Shown here piece after piece: positions 52,572 through 60,428 of a stretch of DNA of 64,000 nucleotides. Made by a program: the position numbers and the translations under genes. The stretch covers positions 70,661 to 134,660 of the forward strand of contig DATCHW010000207.1 of the NCBI GenBank assembly GCA_036508135.1, read 5' to 3'. Under the pieces are notes generated by a model. The model was given only the letters and a program-made list of their open reading frames with translations, made no database searches and was not told where the DNA came from. Each line of letters begins with the position of its first letter. The stretch's first letter is position 1. This DNA comes from DATCHW01 sp036508135 (GTDB lineage Bacteria > Bacteroidota > Ignavibacteria > Tepidaquicellales > Tepidaquicellaceae).

Positions 52572-52822
52572 TTTTTCTTTAACAGCAGTAGAAAAACCAC
52601 GAACAAGATAGTTATATTTCGTTACGAAGTAACAGTTAATTAATTTTTACAATTAGTGAGATTAATTTATTATTAAGACATTATATATTTTACCCTATAA
52701 TAATTAATCAGATTATTTTTTTCTTGAATATTTTAATTGATTAAAATTTTATATTTTAAGATTAATACAGAGGAAGTTTTACATAAATTGAATTCCACTT
52801 TTTGAAATAATACATTTTATTT

Positions 52823-54217
52823 TTGAAGAACGAGGGTCTAGCAAAATATGCCTTTAATGCACTTGACCGAATAACAGATATTTATCCTCCTTTTGGTTCG
52901 AGGGTGTTTCAGAAAATCTTCTTATTTATTCTTGGTTCAGGAAAGCTCCATAATTATATTCTGCATAAATACCAGAAAAAATTATTTGCAACAAAAGATT
53001 TTAATAAAATATTAATTGTTGCAGATGTCAATATCGGGGATTCTATAAACACCCAATCCGGTATTGAAGTAATGAGGGCTTTGTTTCCCGATTCACAAAT
53101 AGATTATATATGCAATAAAACAGGGGGGGATGTTATTTCAAATTCCCCTTTCGTTGATAATGTTTTTAAGATATATAGAAATAGTGGTCTGCCTTTAGAA
53201 GAAGATGCCAAGAAAATCAATAAAATTGTAGAAGAAGGGGGATATTCTCTTATATTAAACTTGTGTCCGTTCCTTAACAAGAAAATATTAAATTGTGACG
53301 CAAACGTAATTCATCTGTATATAGTATTTGTGTCTTATATTATTTACTTATGTAAAAAAAATTCCTCGAGTTTAAATCTATCATTAGCAACATACACATT
53401 TTTCAAGAATTATTTTGCTCCTTTGTTGAAATCCAAAATTCCAAATTCAGCCGAAATAGAAAAATTATATCTGAATTCAACATATGATGGAAATAAGGTT
53501 TATATATCAGACGAAGCAATAGAAGCAGCTAAAAATTTTCTAATAAATAATAACCTTTATCAAAAAGGACCATTGATACTTTTTAATCTATCGGTTACTA
53601 TTAAATTTTCTATGATTCCAATAGAACTCCAGTTACAGATAATACAGAATGTTATATTATCGGAAGATATTACTGCGGTATTAATTTTCAAAGGGAAATC
53701 TACCATTAATATTGAAAATATGATTATCGATAGAGTACCGGCAACACATTCCGGAAAAATTGTAGCGATCCCGGACACTTTAACTATTAGCGAATTTACT
53801 GCCCTAATTGACTTTTGTGATATGTTTGTTTCGGGAGATACCGGTACAGTACATATCGCAGCTTCCAGGAAAATAAATATTAACTCAATTAATTCTTTGA
53901 AAAACAGAACTGCACTTGTGTCGGTATTTGGTGCTTCCGACTCGAGAATATATAATTATGATTCATGGAAATCCGGACATTCCCCTGCAAACCAGGATGT
54001 TCCTTCAAAAGTATTTGTAGGTGAAGCACTTTGCAGGAATCTTACTTGCATAAATAGAATAGTTAAGACATGCAAAGAAGTCAGATGTTTTCTGGGACTC
54101 AAAGCCGAAGATATTTCTTTATACATTATTTCTTATTTCAAGGATTTGAATATTAACGAAGCCGCTACGCAAAAAGCAAAGGTATATGACAATGGTTCAG
54201 ACAACAATACTCAATAG
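52823..54217 (+). CDS. Glycosyltransferase family 9 (heptosyltransferase-like)
   Basis: A 464-aa GT-B enzyme. The N-terminal domain has VADVNIGDSINTQSGIEVMRALFPDSQIDYIC, close to the GT9 pattern. GDTGTVHIAASRKI (~338-351) is the nucleotide-sugar-binding signature of GT9. The C-terminal cysteine-containing segment (CRNLTCINRIVKTCKEVRC) resembles other GT9 members. It probably adds a sugar to lipopolysaccharide core or a related glycan. It starts at TTG (52823) with no better in-frame start, and overlaps the LysE gene by 32 bp. Confidence 0.85.
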   Translation: MKNEGLAKYAFNALDRITDIYPPFGSRVFQKIFLFILGSGKLHNYILHKYQKKLFATKDFNKILIVADVNIGDSINTQSGIEVMRALFPDSQIDYICNKTGGDVISNSPFVDNVFKIYRNSGLPLEEDAKKINKIVEEGGYSLILNLCPFLNKKILNCDANVIHLYIVFVSYIIYLCKKNSSSLNLSLATYTFFKNYFAPLLKSKIPNSAEIEKLYLNSTYDGNKVYISDEAIEAAKNFLINNNLYQKGPLILFNLSVTIKFSMIPIELQLQIIQNVILSEDITAVLIFKGKSTINIENMIIDRVPATHSGKIVAIPDTLTISEFTALIDFCDMFVSGDTGTVHIAASRKININSINSLKNRTALVSVFGASDSRIYNYDSWKSGHSPANQDVPSKVFVGEALCRNLTCINRIVKTCKEVRCFLGLKAEDISLYIISYFKDLNINEAATQKAKVYDNGSDNNTQ

Positions 54218-54860
54218 TATATTATTTGTTTTAGGAGCTTTCGTTATGGGATTTTTTGCGGCTATTCCAATCGGGGCATCACAAATCGAAATAGCTAAGC
54301 GTGCACTTAATGGGTATATTTATTCAGCATTAATGATAGCTGCTGGTACAACGCTTTCAGATACTATGTATGGAATTATAGCTTTTTTTGGAATTGCACC
54401 GTTTCTTAATGAGCCCATCGTAATAGCTATTTTCCGTTTGATTAATTCTATTATATTAATAATACTTGGTATCTGGGCAATCCATGGAAGTCAAGTTAAA
54501 GAAGATAAGAAGAATCTGTCTCAGGAATTACTAAAGAAAAAGAAAATTGCTTTTATTACCGGATTTTCACTTGCTCTTACAAATCCTATGATTATGCTTT
54601 GGTGGCTGATAGGGTTGCATTTTTTTATTAGCGTTGGAATAATCGAACAAAACAATATCTATTATACAATTATCTTTCTTTTTTCCGGTGCTGTTGGAAT
54701 TGCATCATATCAGATACTTTTGGCGTTCAGTGTTTATAAATCAAAAAAGTTTTTCTCAGAAAAAGGTGTACGAAGATTGACAGCAATTCTCGGATGTATT
54801 CTGCTTGGTATAGCGGTATATTTTATATATCTGTCATATACAGCCTTCAAAAGTCTATAA
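54186..54860 (+). CDS. LysE/RhtB-family exporter
   Basis: A 224-aa membrane protein with about six transmembrane helices. It has the LysE-type AIPIGASQIEIAKRALNGYIYSALMIAAGTTLSDTMYG near the N-terminus and ALTNPMIMLWWLIG mid-protein. Family members export amino acids. The ATG at 54186 gives a 32-bp overlap with GT9; later in-frame ATGs at 54192 and 54246 are possible, the last just before the first helix's glycines. Translational coupling with GT9 is likely. Confidence 0.85.
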   Translation: MTMVQTTILNSILFVLGAFVMGFFAAIPIGASQIEIAKRALNGYIYSALMIAAGTTLSDTMYGIIAFFGIAPFLNEPIVIAIFRLINSIILIILGIWAIHGSQVKEDKKNLSQELLKKKKIAFITGFSLALTNPMIMLWWLIGLHFFISVGIIEQNNIYYTIIFLFSGAVGIASYQILLAFSVYKSKKFFSEKGVRRLTAILGCILLGIAVYFIYLSYTAFKSL

Positions 54861-55106
54861 TAAGAGCCTTTCTTCTTGTTACAAAATCCCAGCCTGTTAA
54901 TAGAAAAACATTCTTTTTTTCGTTTTTCACGTATTTATCGAGAATATATTTTATTTGCTGATCATTAATTTCAAATCACCGATTTTGCACTAAAATTTCT
55001 TCGAATATTACATTTTAAATCTTCTTTATAAAATTTTTATACTTTCCGCTCAACATTTTACACCATACTTATAAGTTACTTTGTAATTTTGTATAAATAA
55101 ACAATT
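54861..55106. promoter_or_regulatory. Upstream region of the kdp operon
   Basis: A 246-base AT-rich gap that should contain the KdpE-controlled promoter. I could not identify a convincing -35/-10 pair or a KdpE site by eye, and no riboswitch-like fold is apparent. Confidence 0.35.
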
Positions 55107-55196
55107 ATGACTATGGAATATTTAATCGGACTCATTATATCATTTCTTTTAATGGTATATCTTTGCTTTGTAATTTTTAAACCTGAAAAATTTTAA
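55107..55196 (+). CDS. kdpF: KdpF small subunit of the potassium-transporting ATPase
   Basis: A 29-aa peptide, MTMEYLIGLIISF then LLMVYLCFVIFKPEKF, with one transmembrane helix and the PEKF ending typical of KdpF. It is directly upstream of kdpA (9 bp), the standard place for kdpF. KdpF stabilises the KdpABC complex in the membrane. It is too short for most gene finders. Confidence 0.85.
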   Translation: MTMEYLIGLIISFLLMVYLCFVIFKPEKF

Positions 55197-55205
55197 GGAA
55201 AACAA

Positions 55206-56897
55206 ATGAATACTTTTGATTATTTACAGGTAATATTTTTTGTTTTAGCTCTAATCATTCTCACTCCAATACTCGGCAAGTATATGTTTAATGTTTTTAC
55301 AAACAAAAAAAACATACTTACTCCGGTATTCGGAAAAGCCGAGCAATTTATTTATAAGTTCTTAAAAATAAACGCAAGTGAAGAAATGAACTGGAAGAAA
55401 TACTTATTCGCAGTTTTAATTTTTAATTTTTCCGGATTTGTATTTGTACTCATACTCCAGCTTGTACAGCAATGGCTTCCTCTTAACCCTGAATCCATGC
55501 CAAACGTACCGTTTCACCTTGCATTAAATACTGCTATAAGCTTTACAACAAATACAAACTGGCAGGCTTACGGAGGAGAAACTGTTCTGGGTTATGCAGT
55601 TCAAATGCTCGGTCTAACAGTGCAAAACTTTTTAAGCGCCGCAACTGCACTTGCAGTATTGCTCGCACTAACCCGGGGGATTACAAATAAACTTAGCGAT
55701 AAACTTGGAAACTTCTGGCAGGATATTGTAAAATCGACCTTATACATTCTCCTGCCTCTTTCAATATTTCTTTCTATTATACTCGTTAGCCAGGGAGTTA
55801 TTCAGTCATTCTCACATTATGAAAAAATAACTACGCTCGAAGGAAACGAGCAAACAATTCCTTCCGGTCCCGCAGCTTCACAAATTGCGATTAAACAACT
55901 TGGCACGAACGGCGGTGGATTTTTTAATACAAACAGCGCTCATCCATTTGAAAACCCGACTCCGTTTTCAAATTTTATTGAGATGCTTTCAATACTTCTA
56001 ATCTCTGCCGCTCTTACTTATACATACGGATTAATGGTCGGCTCGAAAAAGGAAGGATGGATATTATTCTCTGTGATGCTGATACTGTTTATTGCAGGTC
56101 TTGCAGGTTCGCTTTTATCCGAATATACAAATAATCCGGTTCTTAATACTGCCGCTAATATGGAAGGAAAGGAGTTAAGATTCGGAATCACAAACAGCAT
56201 AATCTGGTCAACGGCAACTACAAGCGCCTCTAATGGCTCTGTAAATGCAATGCATAGCAGTCTTTCTCCGCTTGCCGGTATGGTAGTTATGTTTAATATG
56301 ATGATCGGGGAAATTATTTTCGGCGGAATAGGTTGCGGATTGTACGGTATGCTTATTTTTGTTTTTCTAACCGTATTCATTGCCGGATTAATGGTCGGCA
56401 GAACTCCTGAATATCTCGGTAAAAAAATCGAAGCTCTTGACATTAAAATGTCTATTATAGTAGTTCTTATTCCGTGCGCATTAATTCTCTTTTTTACCGC
56501 AATTGCTTCAGTCATCGAACCCGGTTTATCGAGTCTTGCTAACTCGGGTCCTCACGGATTTTCAGAAATTCTTTATGCATTTACATCCGCCTCGGGAAAT
56601 AACGGAAGCGCATTTGCAGGCTTGAACGCAAACACAGTTTTTTATAATCTTACAACAGGTCTTGCTATGCTGGTTGCACGATTTGGCGCAATTATTCCGG
56701 TTATGGTTATTGCGGGAAATCTTGTTAAGAAAAACAAAACCCCGGTTAGCGCGGGTACATTCACAACCGATAATTATGTTTTTGCAATTTTATTAATTGG
56801 CGTAATCTTAATTGTTGGTGCATTAACTTTCTTCCCGGCATTAAGCCTCGGACCAATCGTAGAACATTTATTAATGAAAAATGGAATAGCATTTTAA
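55206..56897 (+). CDS. kdpA: Potassium-transporting ATPase subunit KdpA
   Basis: A 563-aa inner-membrane channel subunit with about ten transmembrane helices. Four K+ selectivity loops are visible: FTTNTNWQAYGGE, TNGGGFFNTNSAHPFENP, TTSASNGSVNAMHS, and ASGNNGSAFAGLN. It binds and passes K+ to KdpB during ATP-driven uptake at low K+. A ribosome-binding site AAGGAAA precedes the ATG. The stop is 2 bp before kdpB. Confidence 0.97.
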   Translation: MNTFDYLQVIFFVLALIILTPILGKYMFNVFTNKKNILTPVFGKAEQFIYKFLKINASEEMNWKKYLFAVLIFNFSGFVFVLILQLVQQWLPLNPESMPNVPFHLALNTAISFTTNTNWQAYGGETVLGYAVQMLGLTVQNFLSAATALAVLLALTRGITNKLSDKLGNFWQDIVKSTLYILLPLSIFLSIILVSQGVIQSFSHYEKITTLEGNEQTIPSGPAASQIAIKQLGTNGGGFFNTNSAHPFENPTPFSNFIEMLSILLISAALTYTYGLMVGSKKEGWILFSVMLILFIAGLAGSLLSEYTNNPVLNTAANMEGKELRFGITNSIIWSTATTSASNGSVNAMHSSLSPLAGMVVMFNMMIGEIIFGGIGCGLYGMLIFVFLTVFIAGLMVGRTPEYLGKKIEALDIKMSIIVVLIPCALILFFTAIASVIEPGLSSLANSGPHGFSEILYAFTSASGNNGSAFAGLNANTVFYNLTTGLAMLVARFGAIIPVMVIAGNLVKKNKTPVSAGTFTTDNYVFAILLIGVILIVGALTFFPALSLGPIVEHLLMKNGIAF

Positions 56898-56899
56898 AT

Positions 56900-58993
56900 A
56901 TGGATAACAAAAATAAAAACACAAAACTTTTTGAATCGGCAATAGTAAAGCGCGCCCTGCTGGATTCTGTCAAAAAACTGAACCCGGTTGTTTTAATGAA
57001 AAATCCCGTAATGTTTATCGTAGAAATTGGCGCTGTTATTACCACGGTTATATTAATAGGGCAGATATTCTCCGGCTCCTTCGCAACGTTTAATTTCCAG
57101 ATATCCCTCTGGCTGTGGTTTACGGTGTTATTTGCAAACTTTGCCGAAGCAGTTGCAGAAGGACGCGGAAAAGCCCAGGCTGAGAGTCTAAAAAAAGCAA
57201 GAAAGCAGACTAACGCAAAAAAACTCGTAAATGAGAAAGAAATAGTTATTCCCGCAGATGATTTAAAAAAAGATGATTTAGTTGTATGCGAATCCGGGGA
57301 TATAATACCAGCCGACGGGGACGTTATAGACGGAGTTGCAAGCGTAGATGAGTCCGCAATCACAGGGGAATCCGCTCCGGTAATCAGGGAAAGCGGCGGA
57401 GACAGGAGTGCTGTTACAGGCGGAACGAGGGTCTTGAGCGATAGGATTGTAATTAAAATAACATCCGAACCGGGGCATTCTTTTATGGATAAAATAATTT
57501 CTTTAGTAGAAGGCGCCAAGCGGCAAAAAACACCAAACGAAATTGCACTTACTATTTTACTCGCCGGGTTGACAATTATTTTCCTTCTTGCCGTTGCAAC
57601 TTTACCATCTTATTTTCAATATAGCCTAATCGCATCAGGATTAGATATAAATAATAACATATCCATTACTATATTATTATCCCTTCTTGTCTGTCTAATT
57701 CCGACTACAATCGCCGGTTTACTAAGCGCTATCGGAATCAGCGGTATGGATAGGCTAATTAGAAGAAACGTAATCGCAACAAGCGGACGCGCGATTGAAG
57801 CCGCAGGAGACCTCGATGTTTTACTTCTTGATAAAACAGGTACAATTACACTTGGAAACAGAATGGCAACTGAATTTATTCCTGTTTTAAACGTAAAACC
57901 CGAAGTATTAGCAGAGGCTTCTATGCTTTCATCAATATCGGATGAAACTCCCGAAGGCAGGTCAATCATAAAACTTGCAAAAGAAAAATTCAATATACGT
58001 TCGAAGGAAATGCTTCCGGAGCACGTTAAATTTGTTCCTTTCTCGGCTGACACAAGAATGAGCGGCATTGATATAAAAGATAATAACAACGTTCAAAGAC
58101 AAATTAGAAAAGGCGCCGCAGATTCAATCGAAAAATATATTGAATTGCAAGGGGGTCATTATCCCGAAGATGTAAATGCAATTGTAAGGCTAATCGCAGG
58201 GGAAGGAGGAACACCTCTAGTGGTATCAGAGAACATAAATGTTCTCGGAGTAGTCAGGCTGAAAGACATTGTAAAAGGCGGAATCAAAGAACGATTTGCA
58301 CAACTCAGGAAAATGGGAATCAAAACGGTTATGATAACCGGTGATAATCCACTTACAGCCGCTTCCATAGCCGCAGAGGCGGGTGTAGATGATTTTATTG
58401 CAGAAGCAAAACCGGAGGACAAACTTGTAAGAATTCGCTCAGAACAAGCGGGCGGACACCTTGTGGGAATGATTGGAGACGGAACAAACGATGCACCGGC
58501 ACTTGCACAGGCAGATGTGGGAATCGCTATGAACACAGGCACACAAGCCGCACGGGAAGCTGGAAATATGGTTGACCTCGACAGTAATCCTACAAAATTA
58601 ATCGAAGTTGTTGAAGTGGGTAAACAACTTTTAATGACACGCGGTTCACTTACAACATTCAGTATTGCAAACGATGTCGCCAAATATTTCGCAATTTTAC
58701 CCGCGTTATTTTCCATACTCTACGCTTTTGGCGCAAGCGCGGGACCGCTCGAAATTTTGAATATAATGCGGCTTGCAAGTCCTCAAAGTGCAATTTTGAG
58801 CGCAGTTATTTTTAATGCAATTATAATCGTTTTGCTTATTCCTCTTGCGTTAAGAGGTGTGAAATACCGTCCGCTAGGCGCCGCGATAGTGCTAAGAAGA
58901 AATATTTTAGTTTACGGAATCGGCGGACTGATAGCGCCTTTCGCCGGAATTAAATTAATTGATTTATTAATCACAGCAATTAAATTAGTATAA
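56900..58993 (+). CDS. kdpB: Potassium-transporting ATPase subunit KdpB
   Basis: A 697-aa P-type ATPase. TGES is at 155-158 (Ser158 corresponds to the inhibitory phosphorylation site in E. coli KdpB). The phosphorylated Asp311 is in LLLDKTGTIT, and the hinge GDGTNDAPALAQADVG is present. Membrane segment CLIPTTIAGLLSAIGISGMDRL is typical. It powers K+ transfer from KdpA. Gaps to neighbours are 2 and 5 bp. Confidence 0.98.
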   Translation: MDNKNKNTKLFESAIVKRALLDSVKKLNPVVLMKNPVMFIVEIGAVITTVILIGQIFSGSFATFNFQISLWLWFTVLFANFAEAVAEGRGKAQAESLKKARKQTNAKKLVNEKEIVIPADDLKKDDLVVCESGDIIPADGDVIDGVASVDESAITGESAPVIRESGGDRSAVTGGTRVLSDRIVIKITSEPGHSFMDKIISLVEGAKRQKTPNEIALTILLAGLTIIFLLAVATLPSYFQYSLIASGLDINNNISITILLSLLVCLIPTTIAGLLSAIGISGMDRLIRRNVIATSGRAIEAAGDLDVLLLDKTGTITLGNRMATEFIPVLNVKPEVLAEASMLSSISDETPEGRSIIKLAKEKFNIRSKEMLPEHVKFVPFSADTRMSGIDIKDNNNVQRQIRKGAADSIEKYIELQGGHYPEDVNAIVRLIAGEGGTPLVVSENINVLGVVRLKDIVKGGIKERFAQLRKMGIKTVMITGDNPLTAASIAAEAGVDDFIAEAKPEDKLVRIRSEQAGGHLVGMIGDGTNDAPALAQADVGIAMNTGTQAAREAGNMVDLDSNPTKLIEVVEVGKQLLMTRGSLTTFSIANDVAKYFAILPALFSILYAFGASAGPLEILNIMRLASPQSAILSAVIFNAIIIVLLIPLALRGVKYRPLGAAIVLRRNILVYGIGGLIAPFAGIKLIDLLITAIKLV

Positions 58994-58998
58994 AATTT

Positions 58999-59568
58999 AT
59001 GAAGACAATAATCACAGCGTTAAAACTGCTTTTATTTATGACACTATTAACCGGGATTATATATCCGTTGTTTATTTTTCTTATTGCTAAGACAGTTTTC
59101 CCTCAGAAGTCAGAAGGAAGTTTTGTTAAAGTTGATGACAAAATAATAGGTTCAGAACTGTTCGGACAGAAATTTGAATCAAAAAAATATTTTCAATCGA
59201 GACCTTCGGCAGTTGATTATCAGCCTATGCCTTCCGGCGGAAGTAACTTAGCGCCAACGAGTCAAAGCCTTAAATCTAAAGTAGATTCACTGAGACAGGC
59301 TTATATTATCTTTAACGAACTTCCTGTAAATACCGATGTTCCGTCGGATGCGGTCTTTTCCTCTGCAAGCGGTATTGACCCGCACATAAGTCCCGTGAAT
59401 GCTTTACTCCAATCAGATAGGGTATCAAAAGAGCGAAATTTTGATACAAACAGAAAAAAACAGCTGGCAGATTTAATAAAACGATTAACCGAAGGACCAC
59501 AATTTGGATTTCTCGGTGAACCAAGAATAAATGTTCTTAATTTAAATCTTGCATTAGATAAATTATAA
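58999..59568 (+). CDS. kdpC: Potassium-transporting ATPase subunit KdpC
   Basis: A 189-aa single-pass protein: transmembrane helix ~8-33, then IIGSELFGQKFESKKYFQSRPSAVDYQ, PSGGSNLAPTS and VFSSASGIDPHISP, all hallmarks of KdpC. It ends FLGEPRINVLNLNLALDKL. The last ~70 bases plus the kdpD-like start that follows are repeated at 60301-60428. This is the complete, presumably functional copy. Confidence 0.97.
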   Translation: MKTIITALKLLLFMTLLTGIIYPLFIFLIAKTVFPQKSEGSFVKVDDKIIGSELFGQKFESKKYFQSRPSAVDYQPMPSGGSNLAPTSQSLKSKVDSLRQAYIIFNELPVNTDVPSDAVFSSASGIDPHISPVNALLQSDRVSKERNFDTNRKKQLADLIKRLTEGPQFGFLGEPRINVLNLNLALDKL

Positions 59569-59630
59569 ATATGGAAAAATCAACAAGGGTAAGTCCGTAT
59601 GAACTACTTGCTCAAATTAAAAAACATATA
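59503..59630 (+). repeat. kdpC/kdpD junction repeat, copy A
   Basis: This covers the 3' end of kdpC and the first ~60 bases of a kdpD-like frame. It aligns without gaps (offset 798 bases) to 60301-60428, with near identity across the stop codon (TTAGATAAATTATAA then ATGGAA). Confidence 0.75.
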
Positions 59631-59645
59631 AAACGTATTCATTAA
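59571..59645 (+). pseudogene. Truncated kdpD start (24 codons)
   Basis: MEKSTRVSPYELLAQIKK then HIKRIH and stop. The first 18 residues match the start of intact KdpD, MEESSRPNPDELLAQIKK. It retains the stop-to-ATG spacing of the real junction. It is evidently a broken duplicate, not a functional peptide. Confidence 0.7.
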
Positions 59646-59646
59646 T

Positions 59647-59791
59647 ATGATAAAATTTCTTTTATTAGCATTAATTCTAACATCAGGCTTGAACCCGTCT
59701 GCTTAATACTACGGATGAAGTTCAAAAGATATTTTATGAGAACAAAAGACATAAAGAAGAAGTCGTACTTAATTTTGGTTTTGAATATTAA
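59647..59791 (+). pseudogene. Possible remnant of a kdp-linked outer-membrane porin
   Basis: The frame at 59647 encodes MIKFLLLALILTSGLNPSA and stops, resembling a bare signal peptide. In another frame, 59711-59791 encodes TDEVQKIFYENKRHKEEVV then LNFGFEY and stops, resembling the last beta strand of an outer-membrane barrel. In many Bacteroidota a porin gene lies between kdpC and kdpD, so an internally deleted porin is a plausible reading; this is inference. Confidence 0.35.
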
Positions 59792-59818
59792 ATTATTTCC
59801 AAACCAATAAATATTCAA

Positions 59819-60226
59819 ATGAAATCATTTAACAAAACAGAATTACTTTTAATTTTTCTACCGGGATTAATTTTTATCCTCGCAGTAATTTTAACAACTG
59901 ATATAATTTTCCCACACAAAGTAGATTTATATTTTGTATATACTGATGGAAAAATCGGTGGTTCAAGATGGTTTTCTTATAAATATATGAGTGATAAGTA
60001 TTTTCGTAAAAACACTTCTTCACCATCGAATAAATATATAAGTAAAAATAATGTTTTACAACAAGTACCCGGAATTTCAAAATCCCGTGGATATTCGGAT
60101 GAAGAAATTAAATTATTGTATCATATTATTGATAGTTGCTTTATAATTTCAAACCGAAGTATTGATAGTGAAAAAGCAATTGATATTATAGAGTTAAATA
60201 TTGCACTTGATGAAATAAATCAGTGA
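59819..60226 (+). CDS. Degenerate KdpC paralogue, 135 aa
   Basis: The N-terminal transmembrane helix (~8-31) ends in IIFPHK, as KdpC does in TVFPQK. GKIGGSRWFSYKYMSDKYFRKNTSSPS parallels KdpC IIGSELFGQKFESKKYFQSRPS, and the end IIELNIALDEI parallels NVLNLNLALDKL. The conserved SGGSNLAPTS and SGIDPHISP motifs are missing, so it is 54 residues shorter than KdpC. It lies between the duplicated kdp junctions. It is likely a decaying duplicate, though a modified regulatory subunit is conceivable. Confidence 0.65.
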   Translation: MKSFNKTELLLIFLPGLIFILAVILTTDIIFPHKVDLYFVYTDGKIGGSRWFSYKYMSDKYFRKNTSSPSNKYISKNNVLQQVPGISKSRGYSDEEIKLLYHIIDSCFIISNRSIDSEKAIDIIELNIALDEINQ

Positions 60227-60300
60227 AGTAGTGATTTACAATTGAGAGACATTCTAAATAGTGTATTGGTTAAATAAATAGATATATCGGAATACTAAAA

Positions 60301-60428
60301 ACAGGTTTTTTAGGTAAACCGGGAATAAATGTACTTCATTTAAATCTTGAGTTAGATAAATTATAATTATGGAAGAATCGTCAAGACCAAACCCGGATGA
60401 ACTTCTTGCTCAGATAAAAAAAGATGAG
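60301..60428 (+). repeat. kdpC/kdpD junction repeat, copy B
   Basis: It includes an orphan KdpC C-terminus at 60304-60366 (GFLGKPGINVLHLNLELDKL and stop) fused to the start of intact kdpD. It pairs with copy A at 59503-59630. Confidence 0.75.
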
